Source: Phreatobacter aquaticus (lineage in GTDB: Bacteria; Pseudomonadota; Alphaproteobacteria; Rhizobiales; Phreatobacteraceae). From it: 64,000 nucleotides of DNA. Under the pieces are notes generated by a model. The model made no database searches and had not been told where the DNA came from. It saw only the letters and a program-made list of their open reading frames with translations. Within the stretch, counting starts at the first letter, position 1. Every line of letters starts with the position of its first letter. This document shows positions 44,456-55,815 of this stretch, in pieces. A program made the translations under genes and the position numbers. The stretch is from the NCBI RefSeq assembly GCF_005160265.1, contig NZ_CP039865.1:2132828-2196827 (forward strand). The letters run 5' to 3'.

Positions 44456-45435
44456 CTTCCCGGCTCGAAAGTGCCGTGGCGGATGCGCTCGGGCATGCCA
44501 GCCAGAGCATGGTGCGCCGCCAGCGGCTCGCCAGCGAGGCCGCGGCCGCCGAAGAGAATTTCCAGCGCCCCAGCGCCTGGGCCTTCTGGCTGCGCCGGCT
44601 GTCGATCCGCATCGCCAATCTGCATCTTCCCCGCTTCGCCGGCCTTGCCGCCACCTTCATTCTGTTCGCCGGCACCGGCCTCTATGGCATCCAGCGCGGT
44701 GGTCACTGGCCGGTGGTCAATGGCTGGCTGCTCTCCGTCGGCGACCAGGCGGCCAATGCCGTCGGCCTGCAGGCCAAGGCGGTGCGCATCACCGGCAACC
44801 GCCAGTTGGCCCATGCCGACATCCTCGACCTCGCCGGCATAGGCCCCGAGACCTCGGTCCTGTTCTTCGATCCGGACGCCGCCCGTGCGCGCCTGAAGGC
44901 CAATCCGTGGATCGCCGACGCCACCGTCCAGAAGCTCTACCCCGACCAGCTGCAGGTTGCCGTAGTCGAGCGCGAGCCCTTCGCTCTGTGGCAACGTGAC
45001 GGCAAGATCGTCGTCATCGGTGCCGATGGCGCCGTCATCGTCGACCATCTCGACAGCCGCTTCCAGGCCATGCCGCTCGTGGTGGGCCGCGGCGCCGATG
45101 CCCGCGTCCGCGAGATCGTCGATCTGATCGCCGACCGGCCGGAACTCTCCCGTGTGGTTCGCGCCGCGGTACTGGTGGCCGAGCGCCGCTGGAACCTGGT
45201 GCTGAAGAACGGCATCGATGTCCGTCTGCCCGACACCAATGTCGAGGCGGCACTCGCTGATCTCCTGCGGCTCGACGCCGAGAAGAAGCTGATGAGCCGC
45301 GACGTCACCATGATCGACCTCCGCGTTCCCGGCCGTGTCGCCGTGCGCCTCTCGGACGATGCCTTCAAGGCACACGAGACCGCCATGCGTGACCGCCAGA
45401 AGGCACGCCGCCGCGCTGCGGGGACCGACACATGA
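44422..45435 (+). CDS. ftsQ: cell division protein FtsQ
   Basis: Bitopic divisome scaffold. The 337 residues comprise a cytoplasmic N-terminus of about 70 residues, one membrane helix (about 72-90, FAGLAATFILFAGTGLYGI) and a periplasmic POTRA domain (about 112-185: AVRITGNRQLAHADILDLAG, NPWIADATVQKLYPDQLQVAVVEREPFALW). The FtsQ/DivIB domain follows (FQAMPLVVGRGADARVREIVDLI). It starts inside the end of ddl (34-base overlap), and its stop overlaps the ftsA ATG (ATGA). Confidence 0.93.
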   Translation: MDGFGRFARSLTSRLESAVADALGHASQSMVRRQRLASEAAAAEENFQRPSAWAFWLRRLSIRIANLHLPRFAGLAATFILFAGTGLYGIQRGGHWPVVNGWLLSVGDQAANAVGLQAKAVRITGNRQLAHADILDLAGIGPETSVLFFDPDAARARLKANPWIADATVQKLYPDQLQVAVVEREPFALWQRDGKIVVIGADGAVIVDHLDSRFQAMPLVVGRGADARVREIVDLIADRPELSRVVRAAVLVAERRWNLVLKNGIDVRLPDTNVEAALADLLRLDAEKKLMSRDVTMIDLRVPGRVAVRLSDDAFKAHETAMRDRQKARRRAAGTDT

Positions 45436-46757
45436 CATCCCCGTTCAAATATGGCCTGACCCCCAAGATGCGCCCGATCTCGCCGAAGCGCTCGGCGATC
45501 ATGTGCGTTCTCGACGTCGGCACCTCCAAGATCGTCTGCATGATCGTGCGGCTCCGCCCGCGCGACAGCTCCGACATCTTGCCGAACCGCACGCACAAGG
45601 CCGAGATCCTGGGCATCGGCCACACCCGCGCCCGCGGCATGAAGGCCGGGTCCATCGCCGACATGGCCAAGGCCGAGGCGGCCATTCGCCAGGCGGTCGA
45701 TGCCGCCGAGCGCATGGCGCAGGTGCAGGTCGACCGGGTGATTGTCTCGGTCTCCGCCGGCCGCATCGGCTCGGAGCAATATGAGGCGCGTGTCACCTGC
45801 GCCCAGCCGCGGGTTCAGGACAACGATATCCACCGCGTGCTGGAAGCCGCTTCCGACCACTCGGTGCGCCAGGGCCGCGCCGTCCTCCATTCCATGCCGA
45901 TCGGCTTCGCGCTCGACGATACGCGCGGCATCAAGGACCCGCGCGGCATGCTCGGTTCCAAGCTCGGCGTCGACATGCATGTCGCGACCTGCGACATCGC
46001 CTCTGCCCGCAATCTCATGCTCTGCGTCGAGCGCTGCCATCTGACCGTCGACGCGATGGTGGCGGCCCCCTTCGCCTCCGGCCTGGCCGTTCTCACCGAT
46101 GACGAGGCGGAACTCGGCACGGTGTGCATCGACATGGGCGCGGGCACCACGACGCTTGCGGTGTTCGCCGGCGGCCATTTCGTCCATGCCGACGGCGTGG
46201 CGGTCGGCTCGCACCACATCACCATGGACCTTGCCCGCGGCTTGTCGGCCAGGCTCAGCGACGCCGAGCGCATCAAGGTGCTGAACGGCGCCTGCTTTGC
46301 CGCCAAGTCCGACGATCGCGACGTCATCAACGTCCCCTCGATCTCCGAGGACGACCGTGACCTGCCGAACCAGATCACCCGCGCCAATGTCATCCGCATC
46401 ATCCGTCCGCGCGTCGACGAGATGCTCGAAATGATCCGCGACCGCCTGGTGGCCTCGGGTGCTGCGGCGGAAGCCGGCCGGCGCATCGTGCTCACCGGCG
46501 GCGGTGCCCAGCTTCCGGGCCTGCAGGATCTCGCCGCCCAGGTTCTTGGCCGCCAGGTGCGGGTTGCCCGCCCGGTCGGCATCAACGGACTTCCCGACAG
46601 CGCCAAGGGCCCGCCCTTTGCCGCCGCTGTCGGCCTCACCGTCTATCCGCAGATCGCGGGGATCGAGCATTTCGAACCGCAGCGGCGCCTCTTCGCCGCC
46701 ACGGGCACGGACGGCTACTTCTCGCGCGTGGGGCGGTGGATGCGGGAGAGTTTCTAG
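45432..46757 (+). CDS. ftsA: cell division protein FtsA
   Basis: Actin-like protein that anchors FtsZ to the membrane and recruits the divisome. The 441 residues show VLDVGTSKIVCMIVRL (phosphate-1 loop), the SHS2-type 1C region (GMKAGSIADMAKAEAAIRQAVDAAERM), IDMGAGTTTLAVFAGG (phosphate-2) and VLTGGGAQLPGLQDLAAQVLG (adenosine motif). The C-terminal amphipathic membrane-targeting tail is YFSRVGRWMRESF. Start overlaps ftsQ. A GC hairpin follows 5 bases after the stop, before ftsZ. Confidence 0.96.
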   Translation: MTSPFKYGLTPKMRPISPKRSAIMCVLDVGTSKIVCMIVRLRPRDSSDILPNRTHKAEILGIGHTRARGMKAGSIADMAKAEAAIRQAVDAAERMAQVQVDRVIVSVSAGRIGSEQYEARVTCAQPRVQDNDIHRVLEAASDHSVRQGRAVLHSMPIGFALDDTRGIKDPRGMLGSKLGVDMHVATCDIASARNLMLCVERCHLTVDAMVAAPFASGLAVLTDDEAELGTVCIDMGAGTTTLAVFAGGHFVHADGVAVGSHHITMDLARGLSARLSDAERIKVLNGACFAAKSDDRDVINVPSISEDDRDLPNQITRANVIRIIRPRVDEMLEMIRDRLVASGAAAEAGRRIVLTGGGAQLPGLQDLAAQVLGRQVRVARPVGINGLPDSAKGPPFAAAVGLTVYPQIAGIEHFEPQRRLFAATGTDGYFSRVGRWMRESF

Positions 46758-46761
46758 AATT

Positions 46762-46784
46762 CCCCGCCGGGCGATCCGGCGGGG
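46762..46784 (+). other. GC-rich hairpin between ftsA and ftsZ
   Basis: CCCCGCCGG and CCGGCGGGG form a perfect 9-bp stem with loop GCGAT, directly after the ftsA stop. It is followed by CGCAAATATCG without a T-run, so it may slow polymerase or protect mRNA ends, not fully terminate. It could help set the FtsZ to FtsA ratio. Confidence 0.5.
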
Positions 46785-46877
46785 CGCAAATATCGATTTC
46801 CGGGCTGCCACCGGGATCGAATCCTGAGTTAGAAGTGCGACGTGGCTGTCGCGTGAGTGATTCGAACGAGGCTCATG

Positions 46878-48590
46878 ATGACGATCAACCTGAAGATGCC
46901 CGACATTCGGGAACTGAAGCCCCGGATCACCGTGTTCGGCGTGGGTGGAGCCGGCGGCAACGCCGTCAACAACATGATCGAGGGCGGCCTGCAGGGCTGC
47001 GACTTCGTCGTGGCGAACACCGACGCCCAGGCGCTGATGTCGGCCAAGGCCGAACGCATCATCCAGATGGGCATCGCGGTGACCTCCGGCCTTGGTGCCG
47101 GCTCGCACCCGGAAGTCGGCGCGGCCGCTGCTGAAGAGGTGATGGACGAGATCCGCGACCAGCTCGCAGGCTCGCACATGGCCTTCATCACGGCCGGCAT
47201 GGGTGGCGGCACCGGTACGGGTGCAGCCCCGGTCATCGCCCGTGTGGCCCGCGAACTCGGCATCCTCACCGTTGGTGTCGTCACCAAGCCCTTCCACTTC
47301 GAGGGCGTCCGCCGCATGAAGACGGCCGAGCAGGGCATTCTCGAGCTGCAGAAGTCGGTCGACACCCTCATCGTCATCCCGAACCAGAACCTGTTCCGGG
47401 TTGCCAACGAGAAGACCACCTTCACCGACGCCTTCGCTATGGCCGACCAGGTTCTCTATTCGGGTGTTGCCTGCATCACCGACCTGATGGTCAAGGAAGG
47501 CCTGATCAATCTCGACTTCGCCGACGTCCGCGCCGTCATGCGCGACATGGGCAAGGCGATGATGGGCACCGGCGAGGCCACCGGCGAACGCCGCGCCATC
47601 ACTGCGGCCGAAGGCGCGATCGCCAACCCGCTGCTCGACGAGGTGTCGATGCGTGGCGCCCGCGGTCTGCTGATCTCGATCACTGGCGGCAACGACCTGA
47701 CCCTGTTCGAGGTCGATGAGGCAGCGACCCGCATCCGCGAGGAAGTCGACCCGGAAGCCAACATCATCCTTGGCGCAACCTTCGATTCGGCCCTCGACGG
47801 CACCATCCGCGTGTCCGTGGTGGCAACCGGCATCGATCCTCTGACCAACCAGGCTCAGAACCCGACGCTCGCCGAGCTCACGGCCAAGCTGCGCCAGAAC
47901 ACGCAGAAGATCGCCGCCTCCATGGCGCCGGCCGGCAGCCAGCCTGCAGCGCCCGTCGTCATCGAGACCACCCTTGCCGATGCGGTTCGCCCGGCCCCGG
48001 CTCCCGAGCCGGTCATGGCACCCACCCCGGCCCCCGTCATGGCCCCGGCCGTGGTGACCGCCTCCGAGGTGACCCTGCAGCCGGTCGCCCCCAAGCCGTC
48101 GCTGTTCCGCGAGGCTCCGGTGGAGCTCGACCAGCCGATGACGCTGCCGCGCGACGAGCCGGCGCCCGCCCGCGACTTCATCCCGCCGGCGGCTGAAAAG
48201 CCGATGCGTCCGGTCCGCATGCCCAGCGTCGAAGACCTGCCGCGTCCGGCCCAGAACCAGCTGGCGGCCCATCTCGATGCCGGTTCGGCCCGTGGCCCGA
48301 TCGACAATCCGGTGGAGCGCAAGCGCACCTCGCTGATGGACAAGCTCGCCGCCATGGGTTTCACGCGGAAGTCGGACGGTGAGGAGGCGCCTGCGCCGGC
48401 TCCCCGCATGGCGCCTCCGCTGACCCCGGCCCGTGCCCCGGCGCCCCAGATCCGTCCGGCTGCCCCGGCTCCCCAGATGAAGCGGGAACCGACGGGTCTC
48501 GACATCCACGGGCGCCCGGCGCAGCCCCAGGCCCGTTCGGAAGAGGATCATCTGGACATCCCGGCTTTCCTCCGCCGTCAGGCAAACTGA
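46878..48590 (+). CDS. ftsZ: cell division tubulin homologue FtsZ (long-linker form)
   Basis: GTPase that polymerises into the Z ring. The 570 residues are far longer than E. coli FtsZ (383) and match the rhizobial form. The globular domain (1 to about 317) holds [25 protein letters not shown] (GGGTGTG at 109-115) and [11 protein letters not shown]. An approximately 230-residue Pro/Ala/Met-rich disordered linker follows. The conserved C-terminal peptide [15 protein letters not shown] binds FtsA and other partners. The ATG at 46878 has GAGG at 6-base spacing; the ATG 3 bases earlier is possible. A terminator follows. Confidence 0.97.
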   Translation: MTINLKMPDIRELKPRITVFGVGGAGGNAVNNMIEGGLQGCDFVVANTDAQALMSAKAERIIQMGIAVTSGLGAGSHPEVGAAAAEEVMDEIRDQLAGSHMAFITAGMGGGTGTGAAPVIARVARELGILTVGVVTKPFHFEGVRRMKTAEQGILELQKSVDTLIVIPNQNLFRVANEKTTFTDAFAMADQVLYSGVACITDLMVKEGLINLDFADVRAVMRDMGKAMMGTGEATGERRAITAAEGAIANPLLDEVSMRGARGLLISITGGNDLTLFEVDEAATRIREEVDPEANIILGATFDSALDGTIRVSVVATGIDPLTNQAQNPTLAELTAKLRQNTQKIAASMAPAGSQPAAPVVIETTLADAVRPAPAPEPVMAPTPAPVMAPAVVTASEVTLQPVAPKPSLFREAPVELDQPMTLPRDEPAPARDFIPPAAEKPMRPVRMPSVEDLPRPAQNQLAAHLDAGSARGPIDNPVERKRTSLMDKLAAMGFTRKSDGEEAPAPAPRMAPPLTPARAPAPQIRPAAPAPQMKREPTGLDIHGRPAQPQARSEEDHLDIPAFLRRQAN

Positions 48591-48639
48591 CGTTAGGTCG
48601 CCTCACGGCGATTGTTACGAAATCTTGCAGACGATCAAT

Positions 48640-48671
48640 TTACCCGGGTCCTCGTGCCCGGGTAAGTTTTT
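48640..48671 (+). terminator. intrinsic terminator after ftsZ
   Basis: TTACCCGGG and CCCGGGTAA form a perfect 9-bp stem with an 8-base loop, then GTTTTT. It closes the dcw transcript, so lpxC needs its own promoter. Confidence 0.82.
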
Positions 48672-48715
48672 GGTAACGTTGACTTTTTATAGTGTTAACA
48701 GGGTCGCTCAATTGC

Positions 48716-48740
48716 GTCCGAAAGTTGGTAACAGTCGGAC
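48716..48740. promoter_or_regulatory. inverted repeat in the lpxC leader region
   Basis: GTCCGA and TCGGAC arms surround 13 bases, in the 354-base region between ftsZ and lpxC. The same region has TTGACT (48679-48684) without a convincing -10 at the right distance. From 48741 to 48944 I see only GC-rich sequence with a C/G run near 48847-48854 and nothing coding. The repeat is a candidate operator for lpxC. Confidence 0.35.
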
Positions 48741-48944
48741 ATAAACCGTGACTTGGCCCGCGGGAGGGCGATGTCTATGGTCCGCCGCATTCGAGCCTGC
48801 GACGAACGGCCGGGCAGTGATTCGCTGCTACGGCCTCGGAGCTTCCCCCCCCGGGGAAGAATTCGGCAGCGGGCTTGGGGGTCAAAAGGGGGCCGCCACG
48901 GCGCCAGGATCAGTCCAGGGCATCGCGCGGCAGAGACGGTTGAC

Positions 48945-49877
48945 ATGAAGACTGCGCGGCAAACGACACTTCGCGACCAGGTCCAGCTTGACGGGATCGG
49001 TGTCCATTCCAACGCTGCGGTCTCCGTCACGCTTCACCCCGCCGAAGCCGGCACCGGCATCACCTTCCTCCGCACCGACCAGGATCATCCCGAGCTTCCG
49101 GCGATCTTCCGCACCGTTTCCTCCGCCGAACTGTCGACCGTCGTCGGCAATCCCGAGCGTGGTGGCGTCGCCACCGTCGAGCACCTGATGGCCGCGCTTT
49201 CCGGCCTCGGTGTCGACAATTGCCTCGTTGAGGTCGACGGCCCCGAACTGCCGATCCTCGATGGATCCGCCGCTCCCTTCGTCGCCGCCATCGATCAGGT
49301 CGGCCTGACCACGCTGTCCGCCACCCGCCGCGCCATCAAGGTGCTGAAGTCGGTGGTCGTCGAGACCGAGCGCGGTGTCGTCGAGCTTCATCCCCATGAC
49401 CGCGGCCTGCGCATGGAAGTCGAGATCGACTTCGCCAATCCGCTGATCGGTCGTCAGGTCTATGGCACCGACATCGACCCGACCGTGTTCCGCCGCGACG
49501 TTGCGCGCGCCCGGACCTTCGGCTTCATGCAGGACGTCTCGAAGCTCTGGGCCGCCAAGCGCGCGCTTGGCGCCTCGCTGGACAACACCATCGTCATCGG
49601 CGATGACCGCATCCTCAATCCGGAAGGCCTGCGCTTCCGCGACGAGTTCGTCCGCCACAAGCTTCTCGATGCCGTGGGCGATCTGGCCATGGCCGGCGCG
49701 CCGATCATTGGCCGCTTCCGCTCCTATCGCGGCGGACATCGCCTCAACCTCACCCTTCTGCAGACCCTGTTCGCCGATCCGACCGCCTATTCGATCGTCG
49801 AGCCGACTGTGCGCCGCGACCGCGGTCATGCCGATATCGGCGTCTCCGCTCCGGCCTTCGGGCCGGATGCGAGCTGA
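48945..49877 (+). CDS. lpxC: UDP-3-O-acyl-N-acetylglucosamine deacetylase LpxC
   Basis: Zinc enzyme for the first committed step of lipid A synthesis. The 310 residues have zinc ligands H80 (TVEHLMAALSGLGVDN), H238 and D242 (RHKLLDAVGD), catalytic Glu next to H80's loop (VEHLMA, VDGPELPILDGSA), and RGGHRLNLTL supplying the second catalytic His. Length is normal. The ATG at 48945 starts the conserved MKTARQTTLRDQVQLDGIGVH. Location after ftsZ is standard in proteobacteria, although a terminator separates the two here. Confidence 0.97.
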   Translation: MKTARQTTLRDQVQLDGIGVHSNAAVSVTLHPAEAGTGITFLRTDQDHPELPAIFRTVSSAELSTVVGNPERGGVATVEHLMAALSGLGVDNCLVEVDGPELPILDGSAAPFVAAIDQVGLTTLSATRRAIKVLKSVVVETERGVVELHPHDRGLRMEVEIDFANPLIGRQVYGTDIDPTVFRRDVARARTFGFMQDVSKLWAAKRALGASLDNTIVIGDDRILNPEGLRFRDEFVRHKLLDAVGDLAMAGAPIIGRFRSYRGGHRLNLTLLQTLFADPTAYSIVEPTVRRDRGHADIGVSAPAFGPDAS

Positions 49878-50027
49878 AACAAGCGGCGCCGCAATCTCGC
49901 CCAAACACCATGAGCATAAGTGTCGCCGCGGGGCAGTAGCCCTGCGAGCCGACTTCGGGTAAGAGCCTTGGCCGGGCGCGCAAGCGTTCGCCGTTAGCGC
50001 ATGTGATCGGGAAGGTACGAGGCCTTG

Positions 50028-50906
50028 GTGAAGCGTCCCGTGGATCGAAATCTGGCAGACCAGCCGCGCCGTACGATGGTTCTGGCGGCTGTCGTGGCTG
50101 CTGCTTTCCCGCTTGCCGGCTGCTCCGGCGCACCGTCCTGGAACCTGTTCGGCGGTGGCCAGGATGCCGCCAACCTGCCCGACGAGCCGGCCGAGAAGCT
50201 CTACAACGAAGGCATCGCGCTGCAGAATCGCCGCAGCTGGCGCCAGGCTGCGCTGAAATTCATGGAGATCGACCGCACCCATCCCTACACGGAATGGGCC
50301 AAGCGGGCGCTCGTTATGGCCGCCTATTCCTATTACGAGGCGCAGGACTACGACGAGACCATCAACCAGGCCCGTCGCTTCCTCCAGCTGCACCCCGGTG
50401 CTCCGGATGCGGCTTATGCCCAGTACCTGATGGGCGCTGCCCAATACGACCAGATCCCCGACGTCAACCGCGACCAGGGCCGCACCGAGCGCGCGCTCGT
50501 CGTGCTTGAGGAAATCACCCGCAAGTGGCCGCAGTCGGAATATGCGACCGCCGCCCGCCGCAAGATCGAGGTCGCCCGCGACCAGCTTGCCGGCCGCGAG
50601 ATGATGGTCGGCCGCTACTATCTCGAGCGCCGCCAGTTCCCCGGCGCCATCAACCGCTTCCGCACCGTGGTCTCGCAGTTCCAGACCACGCGTCATGTCG
50701 AAGAGGCGCTGGCCCGCCTGGTCGAGAGCTACATGGCGCTCGGCATTGTCAACGAGGCGCAGACGGCGGCCGCCGTGCTCGGGCACAATTTCCCCGACAG
50801 CCAATGGTACAAGGACAGCTACAAGCTCGTCTCCAGCCAGGGCCTGCAGCCGCGCGAAGATACCGGCTCGTGGATCAGCCGTGCCTTCCGGCGCGTGACG
50901 GGCTGA
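50028..50906 (+). CDS. bamD: outer membrane assembly lipoprotein BamD
   Basis: Essential lipoprotein of the BAM complex that inserts beta-barrel proteins. The roughly 292 residues start with a lipoprotein signal (TMVLAAVVAAAFPLAGC; lipobox LAGC). TPR-like repeats follow: LYNEGIALQNRRSWRQAALKFMEIDRTHPYTEWAKRAL, YYEAQDYDETINQARRFLQLHPG, GRYYLERRQFPGAINRFRTVVSQF. The start is a GTG at 50028, with AGG five bases before it; a TTG one codon earlier is also open. The N-terminal arm before the signal is slightly longer than usual. recN follows by 71 bases. Confidence 0.93.
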   Translation: MKRPVDRNLADQPRRTMVLAAVVAAAFPLAGCSGAPSWNLFGGGQDAANLPDEPAEKLYNEGIALQNRRSWRQAALKFMEIDRTHPYTEWAKRALVMAAYSYYEAQDYDETINQARRFLQLHPGAPDAAYAQYLMGAAQYDQIPDVNRDQGRTERALVVLEEITRKWPQSEYATAARRKIEVARDQLAGREMMVGRYYLERRQFPGAINRFRTVVSQFQTTRHVEEALARLVESYMALGIVNEAQTAAAVLGHNFPDSQWYKDSYKLVSSQGLQPREDTGSWISRAFRRVTG

Positions 50907-50977
50907 CACCCTTTCGTTCGTCGTCTGTTCGCGTTAAGCCGTAGGGCGACACGCCAGCCGGGAATCGCGAACGGACC

Positions 50978-52636
50978 ATGCTTGCCCAGCTTTCGATCCG
51001 CGACATCGTCCTGATCGACCGGCTCGACCTGACCTTCTCTGAGGGTCTGTCGGTGCTGACCGGTGAGACCGGCGCCGGCAAATCGATCCTGCTCGACGCA
51101 ACCTCGCTGGCGCTCGGCGCGCGTGGCGATGCGGCACTCGTCCGCCATGGCCAGCCTCAGGGCCAGGTGACCGCCGTGTTCGACGTGGCGATGGACCATC
51201 CCGCCCGCCGGATTGCCACTGAGGCCGATCTCGATACCGACGGTGACCTGATCCTGCGGCGCGTTCAGCTGGCCGACGGGCGCACCCGCGCCTTCGTCAA
51301 CGACCAGGCGGTGAGCGTGCAGGTGCTGAGGGCCATTGGCGCGGCACTGGTCGAGATCCACGGCCAGCATGCCGATCGGGCTCTGGTGGAGCCAGAGGCC
51401 CATCGCGACCTGCTCGATGCCTTCGGCGGCCTCGTGTCCGAGGTGGAGGCCGTCCGCGCGGCCTGGCGCGCGTGGCGCGATGCCCGCAAGGCGCTGGACG
51501 AGGCCCAGGCGCGTCTCGCCAAGGCGCAGGCCGACGGCGACTACCTTCGCCATGCAGTCGAGGAACTGACCAAGCTGCGCCCCGAGGTCGGCGAGGAGAC
51601 AGCCCTTGCCGAGCGCCGGCAGGGCATGATGCAGGCCGAGAAGATCGCCACCGACCTGGCCGAGGCAGCCGACGCGCTGAGCGGTCCCTCCTCGGCTGTG
51701 CCCTCGCTCGCGGCGGCCTGGCGCCGCCTGGAGCGCCGCGCCCAGCAGGCGCCTGAACTGGTCGAGCCCATCGTCAAGGCCTTCGGAGAGGCGCTGGACC
51801 GGATCGAGGACGCGCGGTCTGCGGTCGAGGCCGCCCAGCGCGCCGCCGATTTCGACCCGCGCGAACTGGAGCGGATCGAGGAGCGGCTGTTCACGCTCCG
51901 CGCAGCGTCGCGCAAATATGCCGTGCCGGTCGAAGACTTGCCGGCTCTCGCCGAACGCTACCGCGCCGATGTCGCGTCGCTGGACGCGGGCGAGGGCCAT
52001 CTGGTCAAGCTGACCAAGGCCGCCGCTTCAGCCGAGACGGCCTATGGCAAGGCCGCCACGGCGTTGTCGGCGAAGCGCAAGGCGGCGGCGAAGCGCCTGG
52101 ACGATGCGGTCAATGCCGAACTCGCGCCGTTGAAGCTTGAGCGGGCGCGCTTCATCACCGAATTGTCCGAGGAGGCCGCCGGTCCCGGTGGCTCCGACAA
52201 GGCGGAATTCTGGGTCCAGACCAATCCGGGCACGCGGCCGGGCCCGATGATGAAGGTCGCTTCCGGCGGCGAACTCTCGCGCTTCATGCTGGCGCTGAAA
52301 GTGGTGCTGGCCGATCAGGGCTCGGCGCCGACACTGGTCTTCGACGAGATCGATACGGGCGTCGGTGGTGCGGTGGCCGACGCCATCGGCCAGCGGCTGG
52401 CACGCCTGGCTGGCAAGGTGCAGGTCCTCTCCGTCACCCACGCGCCTCAGGTCGCCGCCAAGGCGACGCGCCATTATCTCATCGCCAAGGAGGCGGCGGG
52501 CGACCGCGTCGCAACCCGCGTCAAGCCGCTGGGCTTCGATCTGCGCCGCGAGGAACTCGCCCGCATGCTGGCCGGCGAGACCATCACCGACGAGGCCCGT
52601 GCCGCCGCCGAACGCCTGCTGGCGATGGGCGGCTGA
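50978..52636 (+). CDS. recN: DNA repair protein RecN
   Basis: SMC-like ATPase in recombinational repair of double-strand breaks. The 552 residues show the N-terminal LAQLSIRDIVLIDRLDL and Walker A GETGAGKS (29-36). A central coiled coil follows (about 150-380; many Ala/Glu/Arg heptads). Then come the ABC signature region VASGGELSRFMLALKVVLAD, Walker B LVFDEIDTGVGG and VLSVTHAPQVAAKA. All are expected for RecN. Position after bamD and before ligA is common in alphaproteobacteria. I see no SOS box that I can place with confidence. Confidence 0.96.
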   Translation: MLAQLSIRDIVLIDRLDLTFSEGLSVLTGETGAGKSILLDATSLALGARGDAALVRHGQPQGQVTAVFDVAMDHPARRIATEADLDTDGDLILRRVQLADGRTRAFVNDQAVSVQVLRAIGAALVEIHGQHADRALVEPEAHRDLLDAFGGLVSEVEAVRAAWRAWRDARKALDEAQARLAKAQADGDYLRHAVEELTKLRPEVGEETALAERRQGMMQAEKIATDLAEAADALSGPSSAVPSLAAAWRRLERRAQQAPELVEPIVKAFGEALDRIEDARSAVEAAQRAADFDPRELERIEERLFTLRAASRKYAVPVEDLPALAERYRADVASLDAGEGHLVKLTKAAASAETAYGKAATALSAKRKAAAKRLDDAVNAELAPLKLERARFITELSEEAAGPGGSDKAEFWVQTNPGTRPGPMMKVASGGELSRFMLALKVVLADQGSAPTLVFDEIDTGVGGAVADAIGQRLARLAGKVQVLSVTHAPQVAAKATRHYLIAKEAAGDRVATRVKPLGFDLRREELARMLAGETITDEARAAAERLLAMGG

Positions 52637-52680
52637 GCGCTTCCGCCGAAATGCCGCTTTCGGCGGCGAGGGTGGAACGC

Positions 52681-53376
52681 ATGATTCGACGCCTCGCCCT
52701 TCTCGCCCTTCTCGCGCTGCTTCCGTCCGCCGTCGCGCGCGCTGAGCCCGTTCCGGCGGACGTAACGGCAGCCCTTGCCGCATGCCGGCAAATGCCAGGC
52801 GCACCGATCCGCAGCGCTGGCGTGACGCTCTGCTTCTCCGGCGAGATCGATGCCGCGAGCACGGCGCGGGCCATCACGCTGCTGCCTGCCGTGACGGCCA
52901 TGGTCATCACATCCGACGGCGGCGAGGTGAGGGCGGCTCTTGCGCTCGCCCGGGCGCTGCGGGCGGGCGGCCAGCTCCTGGTCGTCGAGCGCGCCTGCGT
53001 CTCCTCCTGCGCCAATTTCCTGTTCACCGCCGCGCGTCGCAAGGCGGTGGCGCCCGAGGCCCTGGTGGTCTTTCACGGCGGCATCGCCCCGCAGGCCTTC
53101 GGCGGTCTGTTCGGCGGCGGGGACGAGCGCCAACTGCTGGGCGAGACGCAAGGCTTCTTTCGCGACATCGGCGTCGACGGGTCGATCACCTACGACCCGC
53201 CCTACCGCCGCGACCCGCGCTCAGGCGTGCGGAGCCTCGCTGACGAATGGACCGCGAGCCCGGCGGGTCTGCGCCGGCGCGGGGTCGGCGGCATCGTCTC
53301 GCTCTGGTGGCCCTCGCCCGAGGCCGTGATCCGCCAGGGCGCGCGGCAGGGCCTGCAACTCGGCATCCTCGACTGA
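52681..53376 (+). CDS. predicted periplasmic ClpP/crotonase-like protein
   Basis: A 231-residue exported protein (signal MIRRLALLALLALLPSAVARA). The mature part has VTLCFSGEIDAAS, VITSDGGEVRAALALARALRAGG (S78-D-G-G) and VERACVSSCANFLFTAARRKAV (C106, S108, S109, C110). This SDGG plus CxSSCAN arrangement occurs in predicted periplasmic ClpP-fold proteins (COG3904-like). S109 aligns with the usual nucleophile position, but no enzyme activity is established. It lies 44 bases after recN and 69 before ligA, probably one transcript. The ATG at 52681 starts the signal peptide. Confidence 0.65.
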   Translation: MIRRLALLALLALLPSAVARAEPVPADVTAALAACRQMPGAPIRSAGVTLCFSGEIDAASTARAITLLPAVTAMVITSDGGEVRAALALARALRAGGQLLVVERACVSSCANFLFTAARRKAVAPEALVVFHGGIAPQAFGGLFGGGDERQLLGETQGFFRDIGVDGSITYDPPYRRDPRSGVRSLADEWTASPAGLRRRGVGGIVSLWWPSPEAVIRQGARQGLQLGILD

Positions 53377-55593
<2,217 letters not shown>

Positions 55594-55721
55594 TCGGTGT
55601 GTCCAGGAAAAAGAAGCAAGATCAATAAGATATGCGGGCGTGCCGCCCGGCGCGCCAGGGCTGGTTAACATTTCCTCACCAAGCCATGCGCTCACGTCAA
55701 GGCTGATGGTGCACTGCACAA

Positions 55722-55747
55722 TGTTGCGAATCTTGTGCGATGCAACA
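55722..55747. promoter_or_regulatory. inverted repeat upstream of the DUF1127-like gene
   Basis: TGTTGC and GCAACA arms flank 14 bases in the 222-base gap after ligA. The gap is AT-richer than its surroundings and carries GGTTAACA at 55663-55670. It probably contains the promoter of the small gene at 55816, but I cannot place -35 and -10 elements firmly. Confidence 0.3.
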
Positions 55748-55815
55748 AAATACAACCTGTCGTAAGGGAGGAAGCCTCTGAGGTTCGTCCACTCTTAACG
55801 TGAGGAGAGACAACC

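Noticed and set aside
44937-48551. A 1204-codon open frame on the minus strand opposite ftsQ, ftsA and ftsZ
   Set aside because: High GC leaves long antisense frames in this genome. Its translation is low complexity and rich in His, Arg and Gly, while the plus strand holds unmistakable ftsA and ftsZ.
48753-48944. N-terminal extension of lpxC to an upstream ATG at 48753
   Set aside because: The extension is Arg/Gly-rich and unlike LpxC. The conserved start MKTARQTTLRD is at 48945 and gives normal length.
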